Shown: positions 35,287-44,078 of the stretch, piece after piece
How the letters are laid out: each line of letters begins with the position of its first letter
How positions within the stretch are numbered: position 1 is the first letter of the stretch
From: an uncultured Scytonema sp.
GTDB lineage: Bacteria; Cyanobacteriota; Cyanobacteriia; Cyanobacteriales; Nostocaceae
NCBI GenBank assembly: GCA_937873135.1
Contig: CALMVQ010000094.1
Span: forward strand, 1-46,569
Direction of reading: 5' to 3'
DNA: 46,569 nt
Position numbers and translations under genes: made by a program
The notes under the pieces: model-generated
Database searches by the model: none
The model's input: the letters and a program-made list of their open reading frames with translations, nothing else
Told to the model about the DNA's origin: nothing

Positions 35287-35478
35287 GTGTCTTTTAACTC
35301 GACTTACATAAATATCAACCGCCAAGATAGCAACTGCGGCATGATGATTGGTAACTTTGAACTCAACTTTAATGATGGCGAAATTCGCTACAAAACCAGC
35401 ATCGATGATTTAGTTTCGATGCCTCGCACGCGATCGCTATTGGGGAATATTGGGACTACGAAGAGAGATCTCGTTTGA
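35287..35478 (+). pseudogene. Fragment of a YbjN-domain protein
   Basis: The core CGMMIGNFELNFNDGEIRYK (about codons 18-37) is characteristic of YbjN/T3SS-chaperone-like domains, which are common in cyanobacteria as proteins of about 150-170 residues. The upstream helices and the downstream strand are missing: the frame leaves homology after KTSID and ends at 35478. No matching segment is found on either side. I take it as a decayed copy, not a functional gene. Confidence 0.6.
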
Positions 35479-35535
35479 CGACTCGGCATTTATTTCTTGG
35501 CAATATGCTAACCCGGTTTTTGGTACCAAAGATAC

Positions 35536-36144
35536 TCATACCCCTTTACCTTGCGCTTGGATTTGTTCAATCGATTTCCTTTGCAAAAATAGGATGAGAT
35601 TAATCGTCATAATCAAAACCGCCAAAGGAGTAATGTGCGTCCAATGTCCGTTCATTTTATCTAGTATATGCCAGGGTAATAGAAAAATTAATAAATAAGT
35701 CAACTTATGGAGTTTTTTCCAATTCTGTTTTAGTCTCTTTACACTAAAGTCATTAGATGTAATTGCTAAAATAGTGAGAATTGTTATTGAGGAAAAGCCC
35801 TGAAAGTAATTGATATATGTTTGGAAATCTAATAAGTTGAAATTTCTTTGCCAAAGCATCAAAATCCCATGATTCCAGGCAAAACAGAAAGTGGCAACAC
35901 CTGTATAACGACGATTTTGAAATAGCCACTTTAAAATTGGTTGCTTTTTAGTAGCTGGAAAAACTGTTTTCATTATAGTTGGCATGATAGTCGAAGTATA
36001 TAAAAGCAATGACAACCAGCCTATAATATTAGCAAATGGTGCTGGGTCTAAAACTATAAAAAGTAATATACTGAAAGCACAACTAAATAAAACTAATGCA
36101 ACGAAAATGAAGAATTTTTTCCGAAACAGAGGCTCTTTAAGCAT
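35536..36144 (-). CDS. Ferric-reductase-like membrane protein (MsrQ/YedZ-like)
   Basis: The 202-residue protein has about six membrane segments: residues 12-32, 38-55, 78-97, 113-130, 148-163 and 170-187. Two histidines typical of heme coordination lie in helices: CFAWNHGILM near residue 89 and LTYLLIFLLPWHIL with LHKLTYL near 146-160. This is the ferric reductase-like transmembrane domain, shared by MsrQ (heme b partner of MsrP) and related electron carriers. No flavin domain and no msrP gene are seen, so it may act alone or with a distant partner. The start is ATG. It is convergent with the YbjN relic. Confidence 0.75.
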   Translation of the reverse strand: MLKEPLFRKKFFIFVALVLFSCAFSILLFIVLDPAPFANIIGWLSLLLYTSTIMPTIMKTVFPATKKQPILKWLFQNRRYTGVATFCFAWNHGILMLWQRNFNLLDFQTYINYFQGFSSITILTILAITSNDFSVKRLKQNWKKLHKLTYLLIFLLPWHILDKMNGHWTHITPLAVLIMTINLILFLQRKSIEQIQAQGKGV

Positions 36145-36767
36145 AGTAAATTTCGATGATTTAAATCATAATTTGCCAAAATGGACGCGATATACTTTAT
36201 AACTTGGGTTCAAGTTACGGAAGCTATCAGCGTATCTTTGAACATAAAGGTTAACCTTAGAAACGCCAACAAAGGCTAATTCTTATGTAATTGACTACAT
36301 AAAAATTACGCATAAAGAGAATCTTCTATCCTGATGTATTGATGATATTAAAGTCTAAACGTCGGTTGGGACTTACGAATACTTCAAAAATTTCAATATT
36401 TACACCCCTATATGGAATTGTTTCAACCATTTTTTATTTCTCTAATATGTGTTGTAAATAGAATGCCCAAAAAAATCCAAATATTAACGTGTATTTCCAG
36501 ATACTTTTACCTTTATTTTTGAAAATATCACTTCTAATAAATAAAACCTCCTAGATCTCCTATCCTCTAGGGGTTTCACTGTTTTAATAAGGCTGGGGAT
36601 TTATTTACTGGTAGGTGCCTAAGAACTAAGTCTGGCTATATTGATGCTTAGTACAGCCATAAATCCGTGACGAATTAAATCACCTACTGGTAAAGCTTGA
36701 ATTCCCTCAATAACGCTACGAACTTGTGAAATCTTGTACTTTGAAACTTTCTAAGTTTTACTCACAA
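36145..36767. other. Gene-poor AT-rich region with a coding-like remnant
   Basis: About 620 bp without an intact gene. On the minus strand 36619-36745 is an open stretch reading KISQVRSVIEGIQALPVGDL, then IRHGFMAVLSINIARLSS and a stop. It looks like the tail of a protein, but I recognise no family. The short near-inverted pair TTTACTGGTAGGTG (36604-36617) / CACCTACTGGTAAA lies at its two sides. Confidence 0.3.
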
Positions 36768-36935
36768 ATGAGTAAACTAGCCTCCAAAATAAAAAAGCGT
36801 GGACCTGGGCGGCCCCGCGCAGACGAACGAGATTTGCAGAACGAAGTAATTTTGGAAGCTGCTACCGCAGTGTTTCTCGAGCAAGCTAAGGCTTTGCCCG
36901 CGCGGGTGCGTCTAAGCAGACGATCTACTCGCTGA
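36768..36935 (+). pseudogene. Truncated TetR-family regulator
   Basis: From the ATG at 36768 the first 39 residues are a normal TetR N-terminus: a basic arm KKRGPGRPRADERD followed by helix 1 (NEVILEAATAVFLEQ). After codon 40 the frame enters AAGGCTTTGCCCGCGCGG, which is repeat-like sequence, and stops within 17 codons. The helix-turn-helix recognition helix and the ligand domain are lost. The gene appears to have been cut by a repeat insertion with deletion of the rest. Confidence 0.7.
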
Positions 36936-36968
36936 CTTAAATATCAATTTGTGTTTATTTACACACAC

Positions 36969-37385
36969 TTAATCATCAGTAACTTGTCCTCTCATAGACT
37001 TAATTTGTGCGCGTTTAGTTTTATGGTCAAGACGTTTTTTTTGAGAACTGCGAGTTGGTTTAGTTGGTTTGCGTCTTCGGGGTACGACGACTGAGCTTTT
37101 GATAAGTTCTTGGAGTCGTCTCAAAGCTTCCTCCCGGTTTTGCTCCTGGGTTCGGTGTTCTTGAGCTTTGATGACGATGACTCCCTCTTGAGTAATGCGT
37201 CGGTCGTTTAACTTCAATAGTTGTTCTTTATAGCGATCAGGTAATGATGAGGCCTCAATGTTGAAGCGTAAGTGGATAGCGGTAGAAACCTTATTAACGT
37301 TTTGACCACCTGCGCCTTGTGAGCGAATGGCACTAATTTCGATGTCGCTGTCCGGGATAATAACTGTTTTAGAAATTTGTAGCAT
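36969..37385 (-). CDS. arfB: Alternative ribosome-rescue factor ArfB
   Basis: The 138-residue cytosolic peptidyl-tRNA hydrolase releases peptides from ribosomes stalled at mRNA ends. The catalytic GGQ is at 26-28 in IRSQGAGGQNVNKVST, and HRTQEQNREEALRRL follows. The C-terminus is a basic tail (VVPRRRKPTKP and KKRLDHKTKRAQIKS) that enters the empty mRNA channel. Length equals the family norm (about 140), and it lacks the codon-recognition domains of RF1/RF2. The start is ATG. The site is isolated on the minus strand, between the TetR stub and a 357-bp gap. Confidence 0.95.
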   Translation of the reverse strand: MLQISKTVIIPDSDIEISAIRSQGAGGQNVNKVSTAIHLRFNIEASSLPDRYKEQLLKLNDRRITQEGVIVIKAQEHRTQEQNREEALRRLQELIKSSVVVPRRRKPTKPTRSSQKKRLDHKTKRAQIKSMRGQVTDD

Positions 37386-37741
37386 AACTTAATTGTATAT
37401 CCAAGTAACTCCATCCTGGTGCATGAACTTCTGGTATGATTGCTACGTCTATATCTCCAGCATTCAGCTTCAAGTGCCGCTACTTGATCGGCTTTAAACT
37501 GAGTTATGGTAATAGGCATTCAGCCGTCAGCTACTGCTCATGTATTAATTTTAGTAATAGTGTGACATCTGAAGATTTACATAATTCCGTTCATAGTTGA
37601 CTGCTGACAACTGATAGTGAGTCCAGTCTTGTTCGCGGAGCGTCTCCTCTTGGTAGAAGAAAAGTCTCCTTTCTTTGGGAAGAAGCGAACTCGAATGCTG
37701 AATCCTTATAAGCAAACAAATTTTGCGGAGCTGCTGCTTGA
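37386..37741. other. Intergenic region upstream of the IMPase-family gene
   Basis: No gene seen. It contains TTCGCGGAGCGTCTCCTC (near 37629), a widespread short cyanobacterial repeat. It is the divergent promoter region of arfB and the IMPase-family gene. Confidence 0.4.
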
Positions 37742-38599
37742 ATGTCAACAACATCTACCCCTCGTTTGATTCTGGAAACTTTACTTCCACATCTAAAAGT
37801 GGCAGCAGCTTATGCCCATCAAATTCAATCTCGTCTTACCGCACTTCCTGACAAACAAAGCGGGGACAATTTTTTTGCGGCTGCCTTAACTGATGCGGAT
37901 CTTGCTATTCAGAATTTGGTGGAAGTCGTACTACTAGGTACTTTTCCTCAAATTCGCTTTTATGGGGAAGAACACGAACAATCTCGCAATACTAAATATT
38001 TTCGTTCTATCGAACTCGGTGAACAAAATGATTACTTGGTGACGCTTGATCCTATTGACGGGACAAGATTTTATCTTGACGGACATTCTAATTACCAAAT
38101 TATTCTGGGTGTGCTTAATGCAGATGATTTTGAAGCAGTGATTGCTCTCTCCCCTGCTCAAAACATTTATTTTTATGCATTAAGAGGTGAAGGGGCTTTT
38201 CAAGGGACTCTCTTGATGAACTTAGAAGATTGCACTCCACTACAAGTCACATCTGACAGCAGAACAGTATTGTTGGGATTGGGAATGAGTGACTTGGCAC
38301 CAGCACTAAAACCACACTATCAAGTCGTTGATATCGCATCTGATTACTCGAGTGACATTCAGATTACCAATCTTAACAGCATTCTTACTGGTCACCTTTG
38401 TGGGGCAATGATCAAATCCGGTAACTTTATTGACAGTGCTGCACTCGCCTTCTTAATGAAAGAAGCAGGTTGGATCGTCACAACTTTGGATGGATCTAAA
38501 GTCCCACCCTTGCATACTTGTAAAAACTACAAGCTACCGGGACTCATAATCGCTACCCCGAGTGCATATCAACACCTGTTTGAAGCAGCCATGTCTTAG
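37742..38599 (+). CDS. Inositol monophosphatase family protein
   Basis: The 285-residue cytosolic enzyme has the metal-binding signature of this family: GEEHEQS at 75-81 (Glu76/77) and TLDPIDGTRFYLDGH at 101-115 (Asp103, Asp106, Thr108). SGNFIDSAALAFLMKEAGW near 236-254 is the C-terminal site, although the usual WDxAAG is altered to IDSAAL. It should hydrolyse a phosphate monoester such as inositol phosphate, a sugar phosphate or 3'-phosphoadenosine phosphate; the substrate is undecided. Start ATG at 37742. It is followed by the large membrane protein after 88 bp on the same strand, possibly in one transcript. Confidence 0.88.
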   Translation: MSTTSTPRLILETLLPHLKVAAAYAHQIQSRLTALPDKQSGDNFFAAALTDADLAIQNLVEVVLLGTFPQIRFYGEEHEQSRNTKYFRSIELGEQNDYLVTLDPIDGTRFYLDGHSNYQIILGVLNADDFEAVIALSPAQNIYFYALRGEGAFQGTLLMNLEDCTPLQVTSDSRTVLLGLGMSDLAPALKPHYQVVDIASDYSSDIQITNLNSILTGHLCGAMIKSGNFIDSAALAFLMKEAGWIVTTLDGSKVPPLHTCKNYKLPGLIIATPSAYQHLFEAAMS

Positions 38600-38687
38600 A
38601 ATCAGGAATGATTTTATAAAATTTGGGACAAAAATACAGTTAAGTTCCTCAGCTTATTGCCTATTTTCTAAAACATCCATTTTGTCT

Positions 38688-40109
38688 ATGCTACCCTCTC
38701 AAAAACTTGCCCTCAAACAACCTGTCACCAGTCGCAATCTTTGGTTTAACCGACTGATGGCAATTATTGCCTTAGTTAACTTATTTTTAGTCTTTTTTGA
38801 CTTAAGCTATGTTCCTTGGCGTAATTTATATTTACGGGAGGTTCCTAGTGTAACTCAGTTGTATGACCCAATTAAAGGCATTGAAATTCATCGAGAGACA
38901 CAAAATTATATTAATACAGTATACCAATTAGAAGATCAGGTTTCCAGTACAGGTTTACAGTCATCTGAAACAGAAAACTTATTAACTCAATTGCAAACTC
39001 TCAGTGATGAGATGATTAAGGATAATCCTTTTGCTGCGGCTAATAAAAGCGGGATTTTAGAAAAGATTAAAAATATCATGCGCGATCGCATGAGAATTGA
39101 ATCGGCGCATCAAGCTTTTAGAGCGTTTTGGAGTAAAGGGCATTTTGAGAGCGCGGGTTGGCAACCAGAAATTGATTTTTTTCAGACTCAAATTCAACCT
39201 TTAATTGAAACAAACTACTATCGCCGAATCGGAATAAACGGTAAATTCCTCAATCGTTTCTGGCAGATTGACTTACCATTTGTGATTTTATTTAGCTTAG
39301 AACTTCTACTAGGTAGAGCTTTTTTGAAGAGTCGCTCAGAGATGGGATTAACTTGGCAGCAAGTAATAGTTCGACGTTGGTACGAGCTTCCTTTAATACT
39401 TCCGTTTTGGCGATTTTTGCGAGTCATTCCTGTGATTATTCGCCTCAACCAAGCTGATTTATTAAATCTCGATATTGCCCGTCAGGAGATTAACCGCGAT
39501 GTTGTGGCTAACTTTGCCGAAGAAATCACTGAGATTGTTGCAATCCGGTTAATTACTCAACTTCAAGAGTCAATTCAGCAAGGCAAAATCCTAAATTGGT
39601 TCTTGCGACCACATACCCGCAAGTCTTATATTGATATCAATAATACTAATGAAATTAAGGCGATCGCTTCTCACTTTCTTCGTCTTACAGTCTATCATGT
39701 TGTCCCGAAAATTCAACCGGATATAGAAGCATTACTACATCGTAGTATAAAAACTACTCTGAGTCAATCGCCGACTTATCAACAACTGCAAAATGTGCCG
39801 GGAGTCAATCAAATACCCACTCAGTTGACAGACAAGTTAGTGACAGAGATTTCTCAAACAGCATATACCACGATGATAAGTTTATTAGAGGATTCTGAAT
39901 TAGGAGCAATATCCAATCGTTTGATTGATAATTTTGGTGCTGCTTTAGAAGCTGAATTTCAAAAGGAACAGAACATTAAGGAAATTAGTGCTTTAATTAT
40001 CGACCTTTTAGAAGAAATTAAAATTAACTACATCATAGGAATTGTAGAAGGCGGATTAGAAAAAAGCTTGCAAGAAGCAACTCAAATCCGTAAAATTATT
40101 CAACGTTAA
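38688..40109 (+). CDS. Large membrane protein of unknown function, cyanobacterial
   Basis: From the ATG at 38688 (the frame is open upstream over the end of the IMPase-family gene) the product has 473 residues. There is one membrane segment near residues 24-44 (LMAIIALVNLFLVFFDLSYV), a soluble coiled region (45-180) with ENLLTQLQTLSDEMI, a second membrane segment near 187-205 (DLPFVILFSLELLLG), and a hydrophobic patch ELPLILPFWRFLRVIPVIIR near 225-244. The C-terminal half is helical and charged. WRFLRVIPVIIRL recalls the S4-S5 area of ion channels but without the charge pattern. I recognise no named family, though I expect homologues across cyanobacteria. Probable inner or thylakoid membrane location. 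Confidence 0.75.
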   Translation: MLPSQKLALKQPVTSRNLWFNRLMAIIALVNLFLVFFDLSYVPWRNLYLREVPSVTQLYDPIKGIEIHRETQNYINTVYQLEDQVSSTGLQSSETENLLTQLQTLSDEMIKDNPFAAANKSGILEKIKNIMRDRMRIESAHQAFRAFWSKGHFESAGWQPEIDFFQTQIQPLIETNYYRRIGINGKFLNRFWQIDLPFVILFSLELLLGRAFLKSRSEMGLTWQQVIVRRWYELPLILPFWRFLRVIPVIIRLNQADLLNLDIARQEINRDVVANFAEEITEIVAIRLITQLQESIQQGKILNWFLRPHTRKSYIDINNTNEIKAIASHFLRLTVYHVVPKIQPDIEALLHRSIKTTLSQSPTYQQLQNVPGVNQIPTQLTDKLVTEISQTAYTTMISLLEDSELGAISNRLIDNFGAALEAEFQKEQNIKEISALIIDLLEEIKINYIIGIVEGGLEKSLQEATQIRKIIQR

Positions 40110-40275
40110 ATGAAGATGTTCCTAATTTAGCGCTTGCTTAAGATTTGGATGAAAGTTTCGTTTACCTATTTATGTTTTTTTGCGATCACTTACTTAGTCA
40201 TGTACTTCATCAATTCGTATCATAAGATTAAGGCTTGTAATAAGTGCGCTGAAGCGCAACTACGAACGAATGCTG

Positions 40276-41598
40276 TTATAGTTGATTGCGTGCTTTGAGA
40301 AGCAAATATCTATCTACTAATTGATTTGTGATTTGATTTGCGGGTGCATCCAGTACTAACACACCTTTTTGTTTTAGCTGGGCAAATGCGAGTTGCCGCT
40401 GTGCTAATAAATCAAGGGCAACGGCACGGGTGTAGGCGGCTATTGTTTCTCCTTCAGTTGGGGTTTGTGCTAAACGATCAACTTGCGGATCGCGCAGGGT
40501 GACGCAAAAGGGAAGATAGCGGGGTGCCAGTTTGGTGAGTGCGGCAAGAAGTTCGGCAGAGGCTGTTACATCAACTAAGTCCGTAATGATGACAACCAAA
40601 CAACGCCTGGTTTGCTGCTTGACAAAATTTGTGACTGCTCCTAAATAATCAGATTCCAGCAACACTGGTTGAATGGGTGTCAGGCGATCAATCAACTGAC
40701 TTAGATGATGTTGTCCTCTTTCCGGGGGAATCCAGGCGTGCATTTGGCGATCAAAGACACCCACGCCAACGCGATCGCCTCGATACAACCCGGCTAAAGC
40801 TAAAGATAGTGTTGCATTCAAACCCCAATCAAACCTTTGTAAATTTTGTACTCTTGCGGTCATTAATCGTCCGCGATCAAGTAAGATTAGTAAAGTCTGT
40901 TCTTTTTCGGGTTCTAAAACTCTCACCAATGGCGATGTGTTGCCTGTGCCTAGACGACGGGCTGTAGCTTTCCAATCTATGAACCGTAAATCTTCTCCAG
41001 TGCGATAGTTCCGCAATTCGGCAAACTCAGTGCCGATACCTAATTGCCGTTGGCGATTGACTCCAGATGATTGTAGTGTGAGACGAATTGAGAGCGATCT
41101 CAACCCGATTAAATCAGGATAAACCTTTACCGTCAGACTTTGCGGAATCTTCCAATTATCCCAAGCTAATCCCCAAGATCCCAATTGCCGAATCTGAATG
41201 TCGCCCCAGGAAAATTCTCCCCGTTGTGTGGGATGGACAGTATAAGTAAGCCCTTGAGTGGTGTTATTGGCAACAGCAGCCCGTAGTGTTGACACAGAAA
41301 CTTTAAACTCACTCGGGTAATAGTCGGAAATTTGTACGACAGCGTTGGTATTCGCTGACTTGACGTTGAGGAAGACTGGATTATCTTGCCCAACAGAAAG
41401 GCGTGGTGGCAATTCTCGGGAAATCTGAACTCGATGCGATCGGACTCGCAAACCATCCACTACCATCAATCCTAGTACAACAATATCCAGTAACAAAGTG
41501 ATCGCGATACTGGATGGAATGCCGAGAAAGATTGCTAAAGTCGCGGCAAGAATAATTCCTGATATCAATAATATGTAAAGTCGTTTGGAAGGAACCAT
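40276..41598 (-). CDS. DUF58 domain protein (vWA-like)
   Basis: The 440-residue protein is anchored by two hydrophobic segments at residues 6-45. The DUF58 signature follows at about 190-225: GTEFAELRNYRTGEDLRFID, then WKATARR. It ends with a von Willebrand A-like fold holding LLILLDRGRLMTA and LVVIITDLVD. DUF58 proteins are regularly encoded beside MoxR AAA+ ATPases and are thought to be assembled or activated by them. Here the MoxR gene is upstream on the same strand, but a DNA methyltransferase gene is inserted between. MIDAS residues are incomplete (DRGR in place of DxSxS), so metal binding is doubtful. It is the last gene of the operon-like series. Confidence 0.9.
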   Translation of the reverse strand: MVPSKRLYILLISGIILAATLAIFLGIPSSIAITLLLDIVVLGLMVVDGLRVRSHRVQISRELPPRLSVGQDNPVFLNVKSANTNAVVQISDYYPSEFKVSVSTLRAAVANNTTQGLTYTVHPTQRGEFSWGDIQIRQLGSWGLAWDNWKIPQSLTVKVYPDLIGLRSLSIRLTLQSSGVNRQRQLGIGTEFAELRNYRTGEDLRFIDWKATARRLGTGNTSPLVRVLEPEKEQTLLILLDRGRLMTARVQNLQRFDWGLNATLSLALAGLYRGDRVGVGVFDRQMHAWIPPERGQHHLSQLIDRLTPIQPVLLESDYLGAVTNFVKQQTRRCLVVIITDLVDVTASAELLAALTKLAPRYLPFCVTLRDPQVDRLAQTPTEGETIAAYTRAVALDLLAQRQLAFAQLKQKGVLVLDAPANQITNQLVDRYLLLKARNQL

Positions 41599-41609
41599 AT
41601 TTTTGGGGC

Positions 41610-41674
41610 GTAGGGGCGGGTTTAATCGAGCTCACGTCTGGGCACATGCAATATTATGTCAAACCCGCCCCTAC
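41610..41674. repeat. Dispersed palindromic repeat, copy 2 (left of methyltransferase)
   Basis: Perfect 14-bp arms GTAGGGGCGGGTTT (41610-41623) and AAACCCGCCCCTAC (41661-41674). The loop contains CACATGCAATATTATGTC, nearly identical to the copy at 43034-43088 on the other side of the methyltransferase. Confidence 0.8.
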
Positions 41675-41832
41675 CAATGTAGGGGCAATCACGGAAACAA
41701 AACTTAGGTATTCCACAGTCTACAATTGTTTTAATAGCTTTAATAATATTGGTAGCAGCTTGATAAGTCATAGGTTGAATACGCCAACTTTTTAATACAT
41801 TTCTAAAAGCATTTGAACATACTGCTCATTTT

Positions 41833-42864
41833 TTACAGAACTGACTTTATCAAAGTGACTACTGGTAGGTTTTTACTTAATTCGTGCCTGATAGATTGTG
41901 CTATCTCATAAGCAAAATTAACTGGGACAGCATTTCCTATCATTTTGTATGCATCAGATAAATCTTGATAATAGAAAATAAAATCATCGGGAAATGTTTG
42001 GATTCTGGCGCATTCGCGAACAGTTAGTCTTCTATACGGATACTGAGACTCAGGATCAAAAATCCACTTGTCCTTACCAACGTGAATCATCCGATTTGCT
42101 TGCGGGTGTATAGGAGCATGGCGACCACCCGCCTGTATTGTAAATGATGGCTCATTCCATGAACGAACTCGATTTCTAGACATATAAATACTAGAAAAAC
42201 CGCCTTGCATATATTCATGATTTGGTACAAGGCAATCTTTACCATTTGTTTTGCTTCTACCAATAGCGGATAACTCAAGCCCCTGTAAATCTCCAATAGC
42301 TTGTCTCAGTATGTATCTGTCTGTTGAAAGTTTTACTGCATCAAAATGAAACCTTTTTCCCAATCTAACGTGAAAGCCCACAAAGATAATTCGCTTTCTT
42401 TCTTGTGGAACATTGTAATTTTTTGCATCGAGCAGTCTGTAGGCTACTACATAGCCCGCCTCTTCAAAAGCCGCAGTGATATTATGTAAAGCTATGTTAT
42501 GCTTTTTGTGAAGCATTCCAGAAACATTCTCGGCTAGAAAGAACGAGGGTTGTTTATCCTTGAGGATGCGGACATACTCCCAAAAAAGCTGACCGCGTTC
42601 GTCGCCCAGTCCTTTCTGAGTGCCAGCCTCACTCCAGCTTTGACAAGGAGGCCCACCAATAATCCCAATGCAATCTGGAATATCTTTCGAGGGAATATCT
42701 CTAATACTTCTTCTGTCAAAAACCTTATGAGAGTGATTTTTTTCGTATGTCTCCCAGATAGCCTTATCAAATTCATTAGCCCATACGACGTCAAAACCTG
42801 CCTTAGAGAAACCTAAGTCTAGTCCGCCGCAACCCGAAAATAAAGACACGATATCATTTTGCAT
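41833..42864 (-). CDS. C5-cytosine DNA methyltransferase
   Basis: The product has 343 residues from the ATG at 42864; the frame is open to 42930. Motifs are in canonical order: I VSLFSGCGGLDLGF (6-19), IV GGPPCQSWSEAG with catalytic Cys74, VI AENVSG (111-116), VIII NVPQERKRIIFVGF (151-164), then the target-recognition region, IX YRRLTVRECARIQTFPDDF and X MIGNAVPVNFAYEIA. The enzyme should be active and methylates C5 of cytosine in an unknown short DNA site. No restriction endonuclease or very-short-patch repair gene is adjacent, so it is an orphan. It splits the MoxR-DUF58 gene pair and lies between two related palindromic repeats, which points to insertion by transfer. Confidence 0.93.
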   Translation of the reverse strand: MQNDIVSLFSGCGGLDLGFSKAGFDVVWANEFDKAIWETYEKNHSHKVFDRRSIRDIPSKDIPDCIGIIGGPPCQSWSEAGTQKGLGDERGQLFWEYVRILKDKQPSFFLAENVSGMLHKKHNIALHNITAAFEEAGYVVAYRLLDAKNYNVPQERKRIIFVGFHVRLGKRFHFDAVKLSTDRYILRQAIGDLQGLELSAIGRSKTNGKDCLVPNHEYMQGGFSSIYMSRNRVRSWNEPSFTIQAGGRHAPIHPQANRMIHVGKDKWIFDPESQYPYRRLTVRECARIQTFPDDFIFYYQDLSDAYKMIGNAVPVNFAYEIAQSIRHELSKNLPVVTLIKSVL

Positions 42865-43033
42865 TTGAAAACCTATATTTATCAACTGACTGTTGCTATT
42901 TAGGTTTTTGCATTTTACAACATCTATCAAAATCTAATAAATAGCTCGGATAACTAGGTACCTCCTAATCCTTAAGACAGACTCGGTAAAATTCAGCGGA
43001 TGGGCTAAAAGAAGATAGGTAATTTTACACTTG

Positions 43034-43088
43034 GAGTCATCGAGATCGCATCTGAACACATGCAATATTATCTCAAACGCGACTCCCT
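43034..43088. repeat. Dispersed palindromic repeat, copy 3 (right of methyltransferase)
   Basis: GGAGTC/GACTCC arms around CACATGCAATATTATCTC; the inner 22 bases match copy 2 at 21 positions in the same orientation. The arms are degenerate compared with copy 2. It lies just after the moxR-like stop. Confidence 0.65.
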
Positions 43089-43090
43089 AA

Positions 43091-44041
43091 TTACCTCGGT
43101 ACTGGTACTTTATTCAGTATTGACGCAATGACGTTCTCAATTTGCAAACCATCAAGCATCGCTTCTGGTTTTAAAATCAAGCGATGACGAAGTAAAGGTG
43201 ATGCCACTGCTTTGATATCATCAGGGGTGACAAAATTCCGTCCGGCTAAGTAGGCTGTCGCTTGAGATGTCTGCAACCACAACCCAGTAGCGCGAGGAGA
43301 TGCACCTAAAGCTAAGTCGGGATATTGCCGCGAGACTCTGACTAATCCGATAAGATAGTCAATGAGGGCGGCGGAAACTTTGACTTCTTTGACTGCTTGC
43401 CTTGCGGCTAAAATTTCTGCTACCGTGACGACTGGCGGTAAGCTCTCAATATCCAAGCGTCTCGCCGCAAAACCCGCTTGACGATTGAGTAACATTTGCT
43501 TTTCAGCATCTTGATCGGGATAATCCACAACAAGTTTGAATAAAAATCTGTCTAGTTGCGCCTCTGGTAACGGATAAGTCCCCTCAAATTCTAAGGGGTT
43601 TTGCGTTGCAATCACCCAAAATAAGTCTGGTAAAGGTAAACTTTCACCATCCAGCGTCACCTGTGTCTCTTCCATTGCTTCCAGCAAAGCTGCTTGCGTT
43701 TTGGGGGGTGTTCGGTTAATTTCGTCTGCTAGCAGGATTTCAGTAAATATCGGTCCTTTTTTCAATGTAAAATTACGGTTATTTAAGTCAAAAATATTTG
43801 TCCCAGTAATATCTACAGGTAAAACATCAGGCGTGAGTTGAATCCGGCGAAACGATGCATTAAGTGACTGCGCCAGAACTTTGGCTAACAGTGTTTTCCC
43901 AGTTCCCGGCACTCCTTCTAAAATAATGTGTCCACTCGCCAGTAATGCCACCAAAACTTGCTGTATAAGGGTAGATTGCCCAACAACGATCTGCGACAGA
44001 GCTTCACCAAGGCGAGTTAATATAGGATTCTTGTTACTCAT
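43091..44041 (-). CDS. MoxR-family AAA+ ATPase
   Basis: The 316-residue cytosolic ATPase has Walker A GVPGTGKT at 43-50, Walker B ILLADEINR (D106, E107), a pre-sensor insertion with EGTYPLPEAQLDRFLF, the sensor-1 motif ATQNP near 141-145 and a C-terminal lid with ASPRATGLWLQTSQAT. MoxR proteins are chaperones for vWA-type partners; the DUF58 protein is the likely client. It follows the DUF4350 gene by 37 bp, and was probably once directly upstream of DUF58 before the methyltransferase arrived. Length is typical (about 310-330). Confidence 0.95.
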   Translation of the reverse strand: MSNKNPILTRLGEALSQIVVGQSTLIQQVLVALLASGHIILEGVPGTGKTLLAKVLAQSLNASFRRIQLTPDVLPVDITGTNIFDLNNRNFTLKKGPIFTEILLADEINRTPPKTQAALLEAMEETQVTLDGESLPLPDLFWVIATQNPLEFEGTYPLPEAQLDRFLFKLVVDYPDQDAEKQMLLNRQAGFAARRLDIESLPPVVTVAEILAARQAVKEVKVSAALIDYLIGLVRVSRQYPDLALGASPRATGLWLQTSQATAYLAGRNFVTPDDIKAVASPLLRHRLILKPEAMLDGLQIENVIASILNKVPVPR

Positions 44042-44078
44042 AAGCTACATAGGGAGTGGGGAAAACAAGGAGATATCC

